Shown here one piece after another: positions 32,760-42,075 of a stretch of 64,000 nt of DNA. The notes beneath the pieces are model-generated. The model was given only the letters and a program-made list of their open reading frames with translations, searched no databases and was not told the DNA's origin. A program made the translations under genes and the position numbers. The stretch's first letter is position 1. Each line of letters starts with the position of its first letter. Source of the stretch: a virus; IMG/VR virus record IMGVR_UViG_3300028597_000009, positions 46,531-110,530 of that record, one strand, 5' to 3'.

Positions 32760-33660
32760 AAGTGAGCTCTTCCAATTTTTCCACTAACTGCTCAATAGCA
32801 ATCAGCGCAAGGTGATCGGTCACGACGTTGTTCAGATAGACTAGGAGCTGGTCACGCATCTGCTGATCATTCAATTCAGAGATCAGATAAATGGCGATGA
32901 CTTCCTTACCATACTGTACGAGGTTGTCGTGATCGGGATAGTCGATGAGCTTTTGCAGCTCAGGCTTGAAGAAGGACAGCAATGTATCTACTGAGCTCCC
33001 TACGCGACCGTTAGAGGTGACGTGCTGAAAGGCGTACGTACCACGGATGTTCTCGACGTTGGCCCGTATACGCTTGATCAGGGTCTCTGGGATACCATCT
33101 TCAACATCGGCCTGCTTCAGGTTGTCACGAACCGCCTTCAACGTCACTTCACTGACGTCTTCGATCAGCAGTTCATGCTCGCCGAGGTCAGCGTTGTCGC
33201 CCAGATACTTCTGGAGGATCAGTAGGAACCGACTAACAGGGGGAATGTCAGTAGAATCCAGAACATCACCCAAACCAATGAGGTCTTCATAGTTGTCCAT
33301 CTCGTAGAAGAAGTTGCCGATCTCGATCAACTGCTCAACGCGCTCATGAGTAACTTCATCGAGGTTGATGATGAAACCCATTTTGGTAAGTACGTCGATT
33401 ATATTGTTGGTGATCAGTTCATAGATCTGTTTCTTCTTGATGTTCGTGTCGTACTCTTCGCCGATGAGTATCTCGGTGATGACTCCCGGCATTAACGACT
33501 CAGGTTCAGACAACAGAATTAAATTGAACCCATCGGTCAATATTTTAGCCTGAGGCGCGGGGACAGCGTCCTTAAAGCTAACCCAAATACCACCGAGGAG
33601 GGTGGCTGCAAAGTCTTCTCCTTCGCTTACAATAACTGCTTCGTTAGTCTCGATGAGCAT
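32752..33660 (-). CDS. Unknown protein (302 aa) coupled to the virion RNA polymerase gene
   Basis: It is the first gene of the leftward pair, with AGGATAG before its ATG, and its end overlaps the polymerase gene by 8 nt. Acidic, Leu/Ile-rich, mostly helical; no cysteine cluster or catalytic motif. It corresponds to the phiKZ gp81 position. It may be a virion protein or an assembly partner of the packaged polymerase; this is inference from coupling alone. Confidence 0.6.
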   Translation of the reverse strand: MLIETNEAVIVSEGEDFAATLLGGIWVSFKDAVPAPQAKILTDGFNLILLSEPESLMPGVITEILIGEEYDTNIKKKQIYELITNNIIDVLTKMGFIINLDEVTHERVEQLIEIGNFFYEMDNYEDLIGLGDVLDSTDIPPVSRFLLILQKYLGDNADLGEHELLIEDVSEVTLKAVRDNLKQADVEDGIPETLIKRIRANVENIRGTYAFQHVTSNGRVGSSVDTLLSFFKPELQKLIDYPDHDNLVQYGKEVIAIYLISELNDQQMRDQLLVYLNNVVTDHLALIAIEQLVEKLEELTYA

Positions 33661-33699
33661 TGAGGCTATCCTATTAGATTAATCAGGGAATCATAGCAT

Positions 33700-34515
33700 A
33701 TGTCTAGCAATAAACAAGCCAAGCGTGCGGCAGCTTCGAAACAGAAAAAGAAAGCTGCGAACATCGAGCGTGCCAAGACACAGCAACAGCTGGGACGCCG
33801 ACAAGAGCAACAGGACCGTCGTTCACCACAAGCCAAAGCCGCCCGTAACGCACGCGTCGGCTATGCCGTTGCCACCAAAGGCGTGATCGACACGGCCAAA
33901 GAACTCCAGAAAGATCCTGAGTTCGCCAAGACCAAGATCAAAGCACTGACCAACATCGAAGTGCTCACCGGCATTAACGAAATGATCCCGGTCCTCGGCG
34001 GTGTGCATGGCGGTATCGAAATCGTTACCCGTCTCAGCGACATGAAGAAGTACGACATCCTGCCGCATCAGGCCGAGATGATCGAAGCCTTCGACCGCAA
34101 GGTGATCTCGATCTCGGAAGACATCCACGCGATGTACGAGTTCATCAACGCCGAGAAGCAGGTCGAAGATTACATGCCGATCTTCATCCACTACATCGAC
34201 ACTCTGGCTGACGTTGTTCAGTTCGCTATCCCGGAGCTGATGGAAGGTCTGTTGCAGCCAATCGAAGCGCTGATCAACGAATACGTGAACGAGCACAAGG
34301 CAGAAGGCGAACACTCCTCTGCGTTCGGCGCACGCGTCTCCGACGAGCGTATCGTTCGTATCGCTCCTGAATACCGCACCATGCGTCCGCTGGAAGACTT
34401 CCTGCCAGACGCTGATGCTGAAGGCGAAGCAGAACCGACCCCACTGGTAGGCGAACTGCAGAAAGTCGACGAAGCTGGCGCTCTGGAAGCCTCGCTGGCC
34501 AAAGAAATCCTCTGA
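33700..34515 (+). CDS. Unknown, probably virion-associated protein with basic N-terminus (271 aa)
   Basis: The first 55 residues are Lys/Arg/Gln/Ala-rich (KQAKRAAASKQKKKAAN) and probably disordered. A long helical middle and an acidic, Glu/Ala/Pro tail follow. Strong C-ending codon bias points to high late expression, and structural genes follow. It lies 39 bp from the divergent leftward operon. The basic head could bind DNA in the capsid. The HAKE/SAFGAR region has no protease motif I trust. Function unknown. Confidence 0.6.
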   Translation: MSSNKQAKRAAASKQKKKAANIERAKTQQQLGRRQEQQDRRSPQAKAARNARVGYAVATKGVIDTAKELQKDPEFAKTKIKALTNIEVLTGINEMIPVLGGVHGGIEIVTRLSDMKKYDILPHQAEMIEAFDRKVISISEDIHAMYEFINAEKQVEDYMPIFIHYIDTLADVVQFAIPELMEGLLQPIEALINEYVNEHKAEGEHSSAFGARVSDERIVRIAPEYRTMRPLEDFLPDADAEGEAEPTPLVGELQKVDEAGALEASLAKEIL

Positions 34516-34537
34516 CCATTAACAAGGACTTATCTTC

Positions 34538-36307
34538 ATGACTGATACTCCTAACACCGACAGCACAGGTACTGAACTGAGTGGTGCTGTCGGCGAAGCT
34601 GGTATTGTAGGCCAAGCATCTGCGCCAGCACAGCCTGCAGCCCCTGTACAACCTGCGGTAGCGAAAGCTACCCACCAGGATAAGCACAACGCTGCAAACA
34701 CCACCATGACCACTATGGTGCCTCCTGCATCCCCTCTGCTTGCCGAGCTGTCGGTTGCTGAGCGTGAGGCTGGTGGTTACCTGACTGTCTTCTTGGGCAA
34801 CAGCAAGAAAGACGTGCTGGAAGCTCAACAGCTGATCGGTAAGTGGTTCACGTTCAATAGCTTCGTGTCGATGGCACAAGAAGGGCGTGTTAACCAATCG
34901 ACCATGAACAAGGCCAATGCCGACTGGGAACAGTACGTTGCAGAAACCTATCCTGGTCGTACTCCGAAAGAGATCGCCGATCACGCTGCTGACCTGTATG
35001 CGTACATGTCGGAGATCCAGGACGAGATCAAGGTTCGTAGTCATGTCTGCAACGAAGCGGGTATCACCAACCTCAGCGATCGTGGCGGCAACTACGTTAC
35101 TGGCGACATCGTCGGTAAGAAGCCTGCTCGTTCTACCAAGGGTTTCTCTGCAGCTGAAGTAATGCGTCGCTCTGCACTGCGTTCGAACGGCGACAAGCTG
35201 ATCTTCGACGTACTGCTGCGTGACTCCTTCGTCAGCCTGTCGTTCACTCGTCCTAACCGTCTGGAAATGGGCGACCTGCTGAACGATATCCGTCGTACCA
35301 TCGTCGGCTATGTGCGTGAGATCAACAACAACAGTGCGGTCCTTGCTCGCATTGCGTCGATCCGCGTCATCTGGAACTTCCTGGCCACGCGCATTACCTC
35401 GTGCAGCGTCTCGGACATCAGCGACTTCCGCCAACTGGCCAACGTTATCACCCTGAACGATATGGAACAGTTCGTGGTGGCGTTGATCGAGTCCCTGAAC
35501 ACCAAGGGTGTCAACCTGAACCTGCGCTGCTTGGCACCTTCCTGCAAGTGGGACGCTTTCCACTTGGTAGAGCCAAGCAAGCTGGTGCAGATCCGTCCTT
35601 CGCTGCGTGTTCCAGAAGAGCTGGCCATCTATGCCAACCTCATCAACGGTCATGCGAAGTACACCATCGAAGAAACGCTGGCAATGAGTCGTGCGGCGAC
35701 CTACGGTTTGGAAACGAACCGTGTCTACAACGACGACAAGACCATGTGCTTCCTGATTGCGCCGCCTGTGTTGACCGAAGCGTTCAATACCTTCGACTAC
35801 TTCATCGGCCGGGTTAACCCTCAGCTGTTCGACATCCGTCAAAAGGTTGTTGATCCAGACGAGTATGCAACCCAAATCACCATGGCTCACAACGAGCTGG
35901 GTTCGACGGAATACATCCACTGGGTAACGGGTTACATCAACCTGCCAACTCCAGGTACTGACGAAGAAGAGATCATCATTCTTCGTAAGGACACGGATGA
36001 CACCGAGTTCAACGAAGGCGTGATGGCGGTCATTCTGGATCACCCAGACATGAACCGTAACCTGACTCGCTTCATCCTGAACAAGACCCCGTACATGTCT
36101 CGCACCTTCATCGGTGTGCAGAACTACGTGTGCCCTGTGTGCAGCAAGCAGTCGGGCGACCTCCAGGACCCGGAACACTTCCTGGACCGCAAGTTGGGTT
36201 ATACTCCTATTGACCCAATCATGAGTTTTTTTACCCTCACCCAGTTGGCGATGCTGGCGCAAGCGGTGGAGTCGGGCAGAGCCAAGTCCGAAGCCCTCTC
36301 CGAATAG
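34538..36307 (+). CDS. Probable structural/assembly protein with two cysteine pairs (589 aa)
   Basis: The N-terminal 60 residues are Ala/Pro/Thr-rich and disordered. The main body carries an L-L-x-D-S-x-V-x-L block near residue 225, then ITLNDMEQFVVALIESL followed by CLAPSC (near 328) and, towards the end, CPVC (near 530). Two well-spaced Cys pairs suggest a zinc site. The order 'D-x-E-x6-ALxxxLxxxG...C...C' recalls T4-type baseplate hub assembly proteins, but I hold this weakly. Strong codon bias suggests a virion or abundant assembly protein. Confidence 0.5.
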   Translation: MTDTPNTDSTGTELSGAVGEAGIVGQASAPAQPAAPVQPAVAKATHQDKHNAANTTMTTMVPPASPLLAELSVAEREAGGYLTVFLGNSKKDVLEAQQLIGKWFTFNSFVSMAQEGRVNQSTMNKANADWEQYVAETYPGRTPKEIADHAADLYAYMSEIQDEIKVRSHVCNEAGITNLSDRGGNYVTGDIVGKKPARSTKGFSAAEVMRRSALRSNGDKLIFDVLLRDSFVSLSFTRPNRLEMGDLLNDIRRTIVGYVREINNNSAVLARIASIRVIWNFLATRITSCSVSDISDFRQLANVITLNDMEQFVVALIESLNTKGVNLNLRCLAPSCKWDAFHLVEPSKLVQIRPSLRVPEELAIYANLINGHAKYTIEETLAMSRAATYGLETNRVYNDDKTMCFLIAPPVLTEAFNTFDYFIGRVNPQLFDIRQKVVDPDEYATQITMAHNELGSTEYIHWVTGYINLPTPGTDEEEIIILRKDTDDTEFNEGVMAVILDHPDMNRNLTRFILNKTPYMSRTFIGVQNYVCPVCSKQSGDLQDPEHFLDRKLGYTPIDPIMSFFTLTQLAMLAQAVESGRAKSEALSE

Positions 36308-36408
36308 ATCCGCGTGGGCGAAGAGGGGAAATAGTCTTCAGTCCTGTTTACAGACAGGTCTACAGTCAGTTGGTCGGTGTGTCTACCGCTCACTTGCCTG
36401 AGGAGTCA

Positions 36409-36771
36409 ATGGTGTTCAGTGAGTCAATGCTCCACGACTTAAACATGAACTACTACAACACCAAGACTAAGACCCCTTTCTCGTCGGTACAGTACTTCAA
36501 AGAAGAGCACGAGTATTATCACCCGTGGTCTCTTAAGTCGAGTGGGAAGATGTTCGGGTTCCACAAGCTCCATGAGGTTATTAGTCTCAAAGACTTCATG
36601 GAGTGGCCGATGTGCGTGACCGATGAGTTGCTGGACGGCATTACGGAGGGAAGGAATGAACGGGATAAGCTGGACAACCCTAACCCTCCGGATGCCGATG
36701 GTAAGTCGTCTACCAACAAAGATCTTAAAGCAATTATGCAGCAGCTGGGTTTGGATAAAAAGCTCTTTTGA
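36409..36771 (+). CDS. Unknown small protein (120 aa)
   Basis: GAGGAG ends 3 nt before the ATG at 36409, and a GTG directly after it (36412) has better spacing, so the start is uncertain by one codon. Tyr/His/Lys-rich N-terminal half (DLNMNYYNTKTKTPFSSV) and a basic, Asp/Asn-rich C-terminal half. Unbiased codon use. It may be a small tail-assembly or regulatory protein; there is no family evidence. Confidence 0.6.
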   Translation: MVFSESMLHDLNMNYYNTKTKTPFSSVQYFKEEHEYYHPWSLKSSGKMFGFHKLHEVISLKDFMEWPMCVTDELLDGITEGRNERDKLDNPNPPDADGKSSTNKDLKAIMQQLGLDKKLF

Positions 36772-36817
36772 TTAATACCCCGGGGGCCTTTGGGTTCCCG
36801 GGGTATTAACCGTATTT
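36772..36817 (+). terminator. Strong hairpin terminator
   Basis: TTAATACCCCGGG pairs with CCCGGGGTATTAA (36772-36784 and 36797-36809). The downstream tract CCGTATTTTATG is only partly T-rich. A TTATG at 36817 could be a late-type start for the following gene. Confidence 0.65.
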
Positions 36818-36877
36818 TATGTCGCGACGGCTTTACCAGACACCCTTATTTAAATTCTCATACGAAAGGGCCCTTTC

Positions 36878-37519
36878 ATGAGCAAAGACACCTTTACCTC
36901 TCCTCAGGTTACTGACCTGAGCGGGAAAGCGCCGGCTGAAGCCGAAGCTGCTCCAGTGGTTACCAAGGAAGTTGCACCAGTTGCTGCTCCTCCTGCTGCC
37001 GCTGCCCCTGCTACCGCCGAAGCTTCCTTCGTGCCTAAGCAAGACGTTATCGCCATTAACAAAATGGTGAACGCCAAGGGTACCGTTACCACCGACGTCA
37101 TTGTTGCTCGTATCAAGCAACACATGGAGTTCTTGTCTGGCGCTAAGCGCTACAAGAGCAAGGAAGAAGAAGTTCAGGAACAAGTGAGCTTCATCGAGAC
37201 CGTCGGCAACACGCTGAAACTCGACTTCCCTCAGTACGCCCTGGTGACTGACGAACTGTTGAACGCCATCCGCGACAACAAGGACGTCTTCCAGAAAGGC
37301 ACCCAGTTCCGCTTCACCATGGGTCTGGACAAAACCTACCCTGCTCAGTACATCCGCACCTACCAGGTCTACATGACCTTCCTGGCGATGGTTGCGAAGA
37401 ACTGGGTGTCCCGCTACAAGCTGGACAAGTTGGTTGACCTGGCTCACGTGATCCACGACTTTGACCGTAAAGGCAAAGAGAACCTCACGCAGTACTTCCG
37501 CTACCTGACCCAAGTCTAA
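36878..37519 (+). CDS. Unknown, highly expressed protein with Ala/Pro linker (213 aa)
   Basis: The first 55 residues include an Ala/Pro/Val-rich flexible segment (APVAAPPAAAAPATAEAS). The rest is a compact helical domain with 'YKSKEEEVQEQVSFIETVGN' and aromatic-rich repeats near the end. Strong C-ending codon bias. It is followed by an inner-body-type protein gene, with a CGGCCG palindrome just after its stop. Function unknown; probably virion or assembly. Confidence 0.6.
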   Translation: MSKDTFTSPQVTDLSGKAPAEAEAAPVVTKEVAPVAAPPAAAAPATAEASFVPKQDVIAINKMVNAKGTVTTDVIVARIKQHMEFLSGAKRYKSKEEEVQEQVSFIETVGNTLKLDFPQYALVTDELLNAIRDNKDVFQKGTQFRFTMGLDKTYPAQYIRTYQVYMTFLAMVAKNWVSRYKLDKLVDLAHVIHDFDRKGKENLTQYFRYLTQV

Positions 37520-37565
37520 CCACGGCCGTCAGTTTAACCCAACCCTCCTTGCAAGGAATAGATTC

Positions 37566-38648
37566 ATGAACGAAGAATACCAACCGGATGGCGACGGCTT
37601 CGGTTTGCCAGACAGCCCGCACATGGAAATCATGTTCGATTCCCTGACCGACACCGTCGACCAGATGGACATCGCGGGTACTGAGTCCCTGACTCTCACT
37701 CCAGCCCAGCACTACGCTCAAGGCGTTCTGAGCGCTGCTGGTATCGTTTCCGCCGCCCAGGTAACTGGTAACGAAGGCATCTTCTCGGCCATCGGCGACG
37801 GCTTCAAAGCGGTGTATGACTACATCGTTAAAACCTTCAAGTCCATCTGGGACTTCTTCTTCAACCGTGACAGCGCCAAAGAAGCAGAAGTGGCCAAGAC
37901 TGCGGTTGACGAGAACACCAAAGAACTGCAGGCTGCTGAAGCCGGTACTCAGACCGAAGAAGAAGCCAACAAGCAGATCGCTGCTATGGCTACCGTTGCC
38001 AACGCTGAAGGCGGCGACAAAGCTCTGGCTGAAGATCTGGCCGAAGCCAAGAAGGGCGACCTCAAGGAAAAGCGTAAAGCTATCCATGAAGCTCTCAAGA
38101 CCCTGCCGAAGCTGAAAGGTGCTGCCAAGCACAACCTGGAAAAGACCATCGAAAGCGCGGTCAAGGTGAAGATGGCATTCACCACCAAAGGTCTGGGTGG
38201 CGGCGACAGCAAAGCTGAAGGCGACGCTGCTGACCACCTGATGGGTAGCAACAAAACCGCCAACGACCTGGTCGACCTGACGGCTGAGATCACCAAGTTC
38301 ACCATCAAGGACGCGCACTTCATTACCGCTCTGAAGGGTGCTACCTCGATCAACAGCATCGACAAGGCCATTGCGTTCAGCAAAGCCTGCTCGGCCAACA
38401 TCCAGATGGTGAAAGAGTTCTCCGACGTTGTCAAAGGCAAGAAGTCGAAGATCGAAGCACTGCTGCATGCTGCTGAAGCCAAGATGAAGTCCGCCAAAGA
38501 CGGCAAAGACAAAGACGCACTGTCGAAAGACATCGCCGCTCTGCGTCTGATCGTTGTGATGGGCACTCGCTTGGCCAAGCTGATCGAGCAGAACTACATC
38601 AAAGTCAAGGCTGCTTCGGAAGCCATGAACAAGGTGTTCTGCATCTAA
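37566..38648 (+). CDS. Inner-body-type virion protein with protease motif (360 aa)
   Basis: An N-terminal acidic region (1-69) ends in VTGNE at residue 70, followed by GIFSAIGDGFKAVYDYIVKTF, an amphipathic helix, and long Lys/Ala/Glu-rich helices. G-x-E is within the (S/A/G)-x-E motif cut by the phiKZ prohead protease gp175. The same arrangement occurs in five to six other genes of this window. Such proteins in phiKZ form or coat the inner body around which DNA is spooled. An additional AGTE sits near residue 40. Strong codon bias. The mature protein would start at Gly71. Confidence 0.65.
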   Translation: MNEEYQPDGDGFGLPDSPHMEIMFDSLTDTVDQMDIAGTESLTLTPAQHYAQGVLSAAGIVSAAQVTGNEGIFSAIGDGFKAVYDYIVKTFKSIWDFFFNRDSAKEAEVAKTAVDENTKELQAAEAGTQTEEEANKQIAAMATVANAEGGDKALAEDLAEAKKGDLKEKRKAIHEALKTLPKLKGAAKHNLEKTIESAVKVKMAFTTKGLGGGDSKAEGDAADHLMGSNKTANDLVDLTAEITKFTIKDAHFITALKGATSINSIDKAIAFSKACSANIQMVKEFSDVVKGKKSKIEALLHAAEAKMKSAKDGKDKDALSKDIAALRLIVVMGTRLAKLIEQNYIKVKAASEAMNKVFCI

Positions 38649-38666
38649 ACCGTGCAGCGTGAATAA

Positions 38667-38699
38667 CCCTACCCACTCCCGACAACGGAGTGGGTAGGG
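38667..38699. terminator. Bidirectional terminator between convergent genes
   Basis: CCCTACCCACTCC and GGAGTGGGTAGGG form a 13-bp perfect stem with a GACAAC loop. TTATGGCTGC follows directly at 38701, then the stop of the leftward polymerase gene. Confidence 0.8.
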
Positions 38700-38710
38700 T
38701 TTATGGCTGC

Positions 38711-40561
38711 TTATGCTGCTTTCTTCATTTCTTCTACGGTTGGTTCTACTGCTGGTGCAGGAGTAGGGAACGATACTACGTTGTCAACGCTAACTTCTTC
38801 TGGCAGGTTTGCACGCATCTCTTTAACCAGCTCACCGAAACCTTTGTTGATCAGAGCAGCTTCGAACACTTGCTTGATCTTGTCGATTTCTGGGAAGCGG
38901 AACAGATCATGGCACAGACCAATCGCATTCGCCTGCGTACTGGACGCATAGTTAACTGCGATCTCACGGAACTTCGACGGACCAGCCCCTTGGATACCGT
39001 ACACTTCCATTTGGGTTGTGTAGTTACTGGCGTTGTTAGCCAGAGTACCGGTTGGGTAAGCACCTTCAACGTCAAGGTCAGAAGTACTGCTACGACCCGA
39101 ACTGATAACGTCATCCAGACCCACAAACAGAGCACGACCCTTGGTGGCGTTCTTCTCAGTATCGAGCAGAGCAATCCAGTCGTCCAGAGTAGGTAGCTTA
39201 TCGGTGAAGGACTTATCACGCTGCGAAGGAGTACTGCCCCAGACGTATCCGTTATCCTTGGCAATAAACGACAAGGTGTCCGAGATAAGGCTAGGTTGCG
39301 AAACGAAGTTGAAGTACTCCGAGTAACGAAGCAACATTGGAATCGACAGAGTGAAGTCCAGAGTCTTTTCGTTAATCTCTTCAATTGGGAAGTTATCCCC
39401 GATGTTGTATGAAGAGTACAGATACTTGTACTGCCGTTGCATGTTCCGGTGCCACTGGCCGCTACCCGGGCCCCAAGACATGCCTTCCTCGGTATACAGC
39501 TTACCTTTAACGTTTTCACGCTGAGAGATAGCTTCTAGGCTGTAGCTTTCCAGCTTACCGAATGGGAAACGTTTAATAGCGTAACCCGACATGGCATCCG
39601 CCCACTGCCATTTAGCCATGGTGCGAACGGTAGGGAACTTCTCTTGTGGTTCCAGAGGAGTACGGTCACCGTTCTCCTTAACCTTGTGAGTACGACCGAG
39701 GTTAAGGTTGTAGGTACGGAACTCTTTTGGAATGCTTGGATCGCTGTAGACGTCTGGAAGGTTGTACCCGTCAGCAATCAAAGCACGCTCACAGGCTTCC
39801 ATGTCATAGCTTGCGTTCCAGCTCAATACCCAGTCAGGCTCCCACTCGTGGAACTTCTGAATACAGGCATAGGCCACTTGACCCGGAGTATCGAACAGCT
39901 CGTAAACAACAGTGCACTTACGACGCTCCAAGTGTTCCTTCAAATACTTGTCTTCTGCTTCCTTGAGCTTACGGAAGATAGTCTCATCATCCGGTTCGTC
40001 ATACCAACTACGAATCGCTGCGAAGTAAGCTTTGTTCTTCATGGTGACAGACGCCATCATGATTGGCTTGTTCTCACCCGGGAAGTCCATGTCCGCTTCA
40101 ACGTCGAACGCCGCTACGGTGTACGGTTCCTTCTCCTGATACTCCCCATACTTCTGGAAGAACTTCTGCTTGAAGTGAACAGGGGTGGTTTGATCTAACC
40201 CGAATACGAACTGATGACCCGGGCAACCCTTAACGTCACGAATGGTAGCCTTATAGTCAGCTGCCCCAAACAACTGCTTCTTGACTTCAAACGGAATCTT
40301 GCAACGTGGAGCCTTGTACTCTCTTACCAAACGTTCTTCGATGTAATCTTTAGGTTGGTTAAAACGACGATGGTCATCTTTAACGATCCAGAACGGTTGC
40401 TTGTAATTCTCTAACGAAATAAACGAGTTGCTGCGACTACCATCTTCGTGGACGTTAGTAATTTTCGCACACAACAGGTCTTTGCCTTTATCGAAACGAC
40501 TCATCGCATAAGCCGCATGCTTGCAAACTTTTGCGATAATAGGTGAAGTGTTTTGTGTCAT
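38711..40561 (-). CDS. Family B DNA polymerase, N-terminal half (exonuclease and palm motif A)
   Basis: 616 residues. 3'-5' exonuclease motifs: Exo I AAFDVEADMD with Asp153 and Glu155; Exo II SWNASYDME (N-x2-YD) near residue 250; an Exo III-like YNIGD/LDFTLSIPML region near 400. Palm motif A is seen as SDLDVEGAYPTGTLANN with catalytic Asp497. After it come 100 residues and a Pro/Glu tail, but no motif B or C; these are in the rightward gene at 5177-7255. Together the pieces make a complete proofreading polymerase. I chose the ATG at 40561 with AGGG 7 nt upstream rather than the ATG at 40576. It is a leftward gene in a rightward structural region. Confidence 0.75.
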   Translation of the reverse strand: MTQNTSPIIAKVCKHAAYAMSRFDKGKDLLCAKITNVHEDGSRSNSFISLENYKQPFWIVKDDHRRFNQPKDYIEERLVREYKAPRCKIPFEVKKQLFGAADYKATIRDVKGCPGHQFVFGLDQTTPVHFKQKFFQKYGEYQEKEPYTVAAFDVEADMDFPGENKPIMMASVTMKNKAYFAAIRSWYDEPDDETIFRKLKEAEDKYLKEHLERRKCTVVYELFDTPGQVAYACIQKFHEWEPDWVLSWNASYDMEACERALIADGYNLPDVYSDPSIPKEFRTYNLNLGRTHKVKENGDRTPLEPQEKFPTVRTMAKWQWADAMSGYAIKRFPFGKLESYSLEAISQRENVKGKLYTEEGMSWGPGSGQWHRNMQRQYKYLYSSYNIGDNFPIEEINEKTLDFTLSIPMLLRYSEYFNFVSQPSLISDTLSFIAKDNGYVWGSTPSQRDKSFTDKLPTLDDWIALLDTEKNATKGRALFVGLDDVISSGRSSTSDLDVEGAYPTGTLANNASNYTTQMEVYGIQGAGPSKFREIAVNYASSTQANAIGLCHDLFRFPEIDKIKQVFEAALINKGFGELVKEMRANLPEEVSVDNVVSFPTPAPAVEPTVEEMKKAA

Positions 40562-40594
40562 CGGTATACCCTGCATTTTATGCCCGCTTTTAGC

Positions 40595-40607
40595 GCTATA
40601 CTAATAG
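40595..40607 (+). promoter_or_regulatory. Weak promoter-like motif in divergent gap
   Basis: GCTATACTAATAG is a poor relative of the early-type consensus, 35 nt upstream of the metallopeptidase gene start. The 80-nt gap also serves the leftward polymerase gene. Confidence 0.25.
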
Positions 40608-40641
40608 TGCCCCAGTACTAAAAATAGAGGAGTACTCATTA

Positions 40642-42051
40642 ATGATCTCGATGGATTTTTTGAAACACTCAGTGTCAGGTATGGAGTTCATCGACTTCCA
40701 GAGCTCTGACTTTTACACCAAGCTGTCGTCGTACCTTGAAAGTCAGATTGATGCGGAAGGTTTCCTGTCGCCTGAATCAGCAAAGGGCATCAAACCCCTC
40801 ATCGCTGAATACACTGGTTTCAAGAACATCGACATCAAGTTCGAACAGTCCGGCAACCTGTCTGTTGACACGGGCTACTTCTCCCCGAACCACGTCCTCA
40901 ACAACGACATGGTCGACGAACTGCTGAAGACCACGGAGACTACATTGTACCGTTGGTTCACACAGAACACCGATAAGCTGTTCCGTGGCGGTATCGACTA
41001 CAAGACCGGCAAGGTTACGGGTAGCTTTCAAACTGTCCCTGTTACCCTGCGCATTAACGTCAACCTGAATCAGACCTTCCCAAAAGATAAGGTGGGTAAG
41101 TTCGGTATCCCGTTGCAAGGTATTCTGTGCGGCGCTATTGCTCACGAATTGGGTCATGTGTTCAGCGGCTGTATGATGATGTCCACAGTGGTATCTGACA
41201 ACTTGACCGCCAAGGCTGCCCTGCGTTTCTATCGCACTTCGAATACCGAAGAAGATCGGGTCGTGGTGCTCAAGGATATCGGCGCTCTGCTGGATGTCCC
41301 TGCTGCCAAGCAAGCCGAACTGCAACGTCTGGCTCAAGACCCTGACGATAAAGCAGTGTTCATGTACTTCGACAAAATGGTGTCGCAACGTAATATGCGT
41401 CGCAGTCTTTCTGTCGGCGTAGAACGTATGTCGTCTGAAGTAGTGGCCGACATGTACGCCATTCGCATGGGCTGTGACAAGGGTATCATTGCGGCTATCT
41501 CCATCCTGACTGACCACGGCTGCATCCAGACCGTAGTCAACAGCCTGCTGACCGCAACCATGTTCACCCTGCTGCTGTTCCCATCTGCCCTGATGATGAG
41601 CCTCGGTGCTGGTGGTATCGCTGTGGCATTGATGTTCAGCTTCTTCACGTTCACGTTCGTCTTCGTGATGGACTATTTCAGCAAGGGCTACTCTGGTGTG
41701 TACAACGCCGACCACCGTCGTTTCGATGACGCTGCTCGTCAGTTGATCCAGAAGCTGAAAGAAGACAAATCTGCTCCTGCTAGCCAGAAGGCGCAGATGG
41801 TTAAAGAAATCGATCAACTGATGGTGCACGCTAAAACCCTGCGCCCTTGGTACGAGTCGACTGTTATCCATCGCTTCATGGGTTGGGTGTTCAGTCAGAG
41901 CGATTTTAAATTGCAAGAGATCGAGCATTATACTGGGGTTGTGGCAAACCATGAGGTCAACACCTTCTCGCATAAACTCCAAGCTCTTAAAGCACGCCGT
42001 GACCCTGATAACCGGGGTGAACCGGAAACCGACAAGACTTACGAATTCTAA
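40642..42051 (+). CDS. Membrane-anchored zinc metallopeptidase (HExxH)
   Basis: 469 residues. AHELGHVFSG gives HExxH at His168-Glu169-His172, and SSEVVADMYA places Glu266 as the likely third ligand with Asp270, the E-x3-D pattern of M48-type gluzincins. A hydrophobic double span (about residues 290-345, rich in Leu/Phe/Met, with GAGGIAVALMFSFFTFTFVF) indicates two transmembrane helices after the catalytic core. AGAGGAG lies 9 nt before the ATG. It is followed at once by inner-body-type genes and shares their operon. It could process a host or phage membrane protein or a virion protein. It has no resemblance to the prohead protease, which is a serine enzyme. Confidence 0.75.
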   Translation: MISMDFLKHSVSGMEFIDFQSSDFYTKLSSYLESQIDAEGFLSPESAKGIKPLIAEYTGFKNIDIKFEQSGNLSVDTGYFSPNHVLNNDMVDELLKTTETTLYRWFTQNTDKLFRGGIDYKTGKVTGSFQTVPVTLRINVNLNQTFPKDKVGKFGIPLQGILCGAIAHELGHVFSGCMMMSTVVSDNLTAKAALRFYRTSNTEEDRVVVLKDIGALLDVPAAKQAELQRLAQDPDDKAVFMYFDKMVSQRNMRRSLSVGVERMSSEVVADMYAIRMGCDKGIIAAISILTDHGCIQTVVNSLLTATMFTLLLFPSALMMSLGAGGIAVALMFSFFTFTFVFVMDYFSKGYSGVYNADHRRFDDAARQLIQKLKEDKSAPASQKAQMVKEIDQLMVHAKTLRPWYESTVIHRFMGWVFSQSDFKLQEIEHYTGVVANHEVNTFSHKLQALKARRDPDNRGEPETDKTYEF

Positions 42052-42075
42052 CCACTATCCCCAGGAGTACTACCC

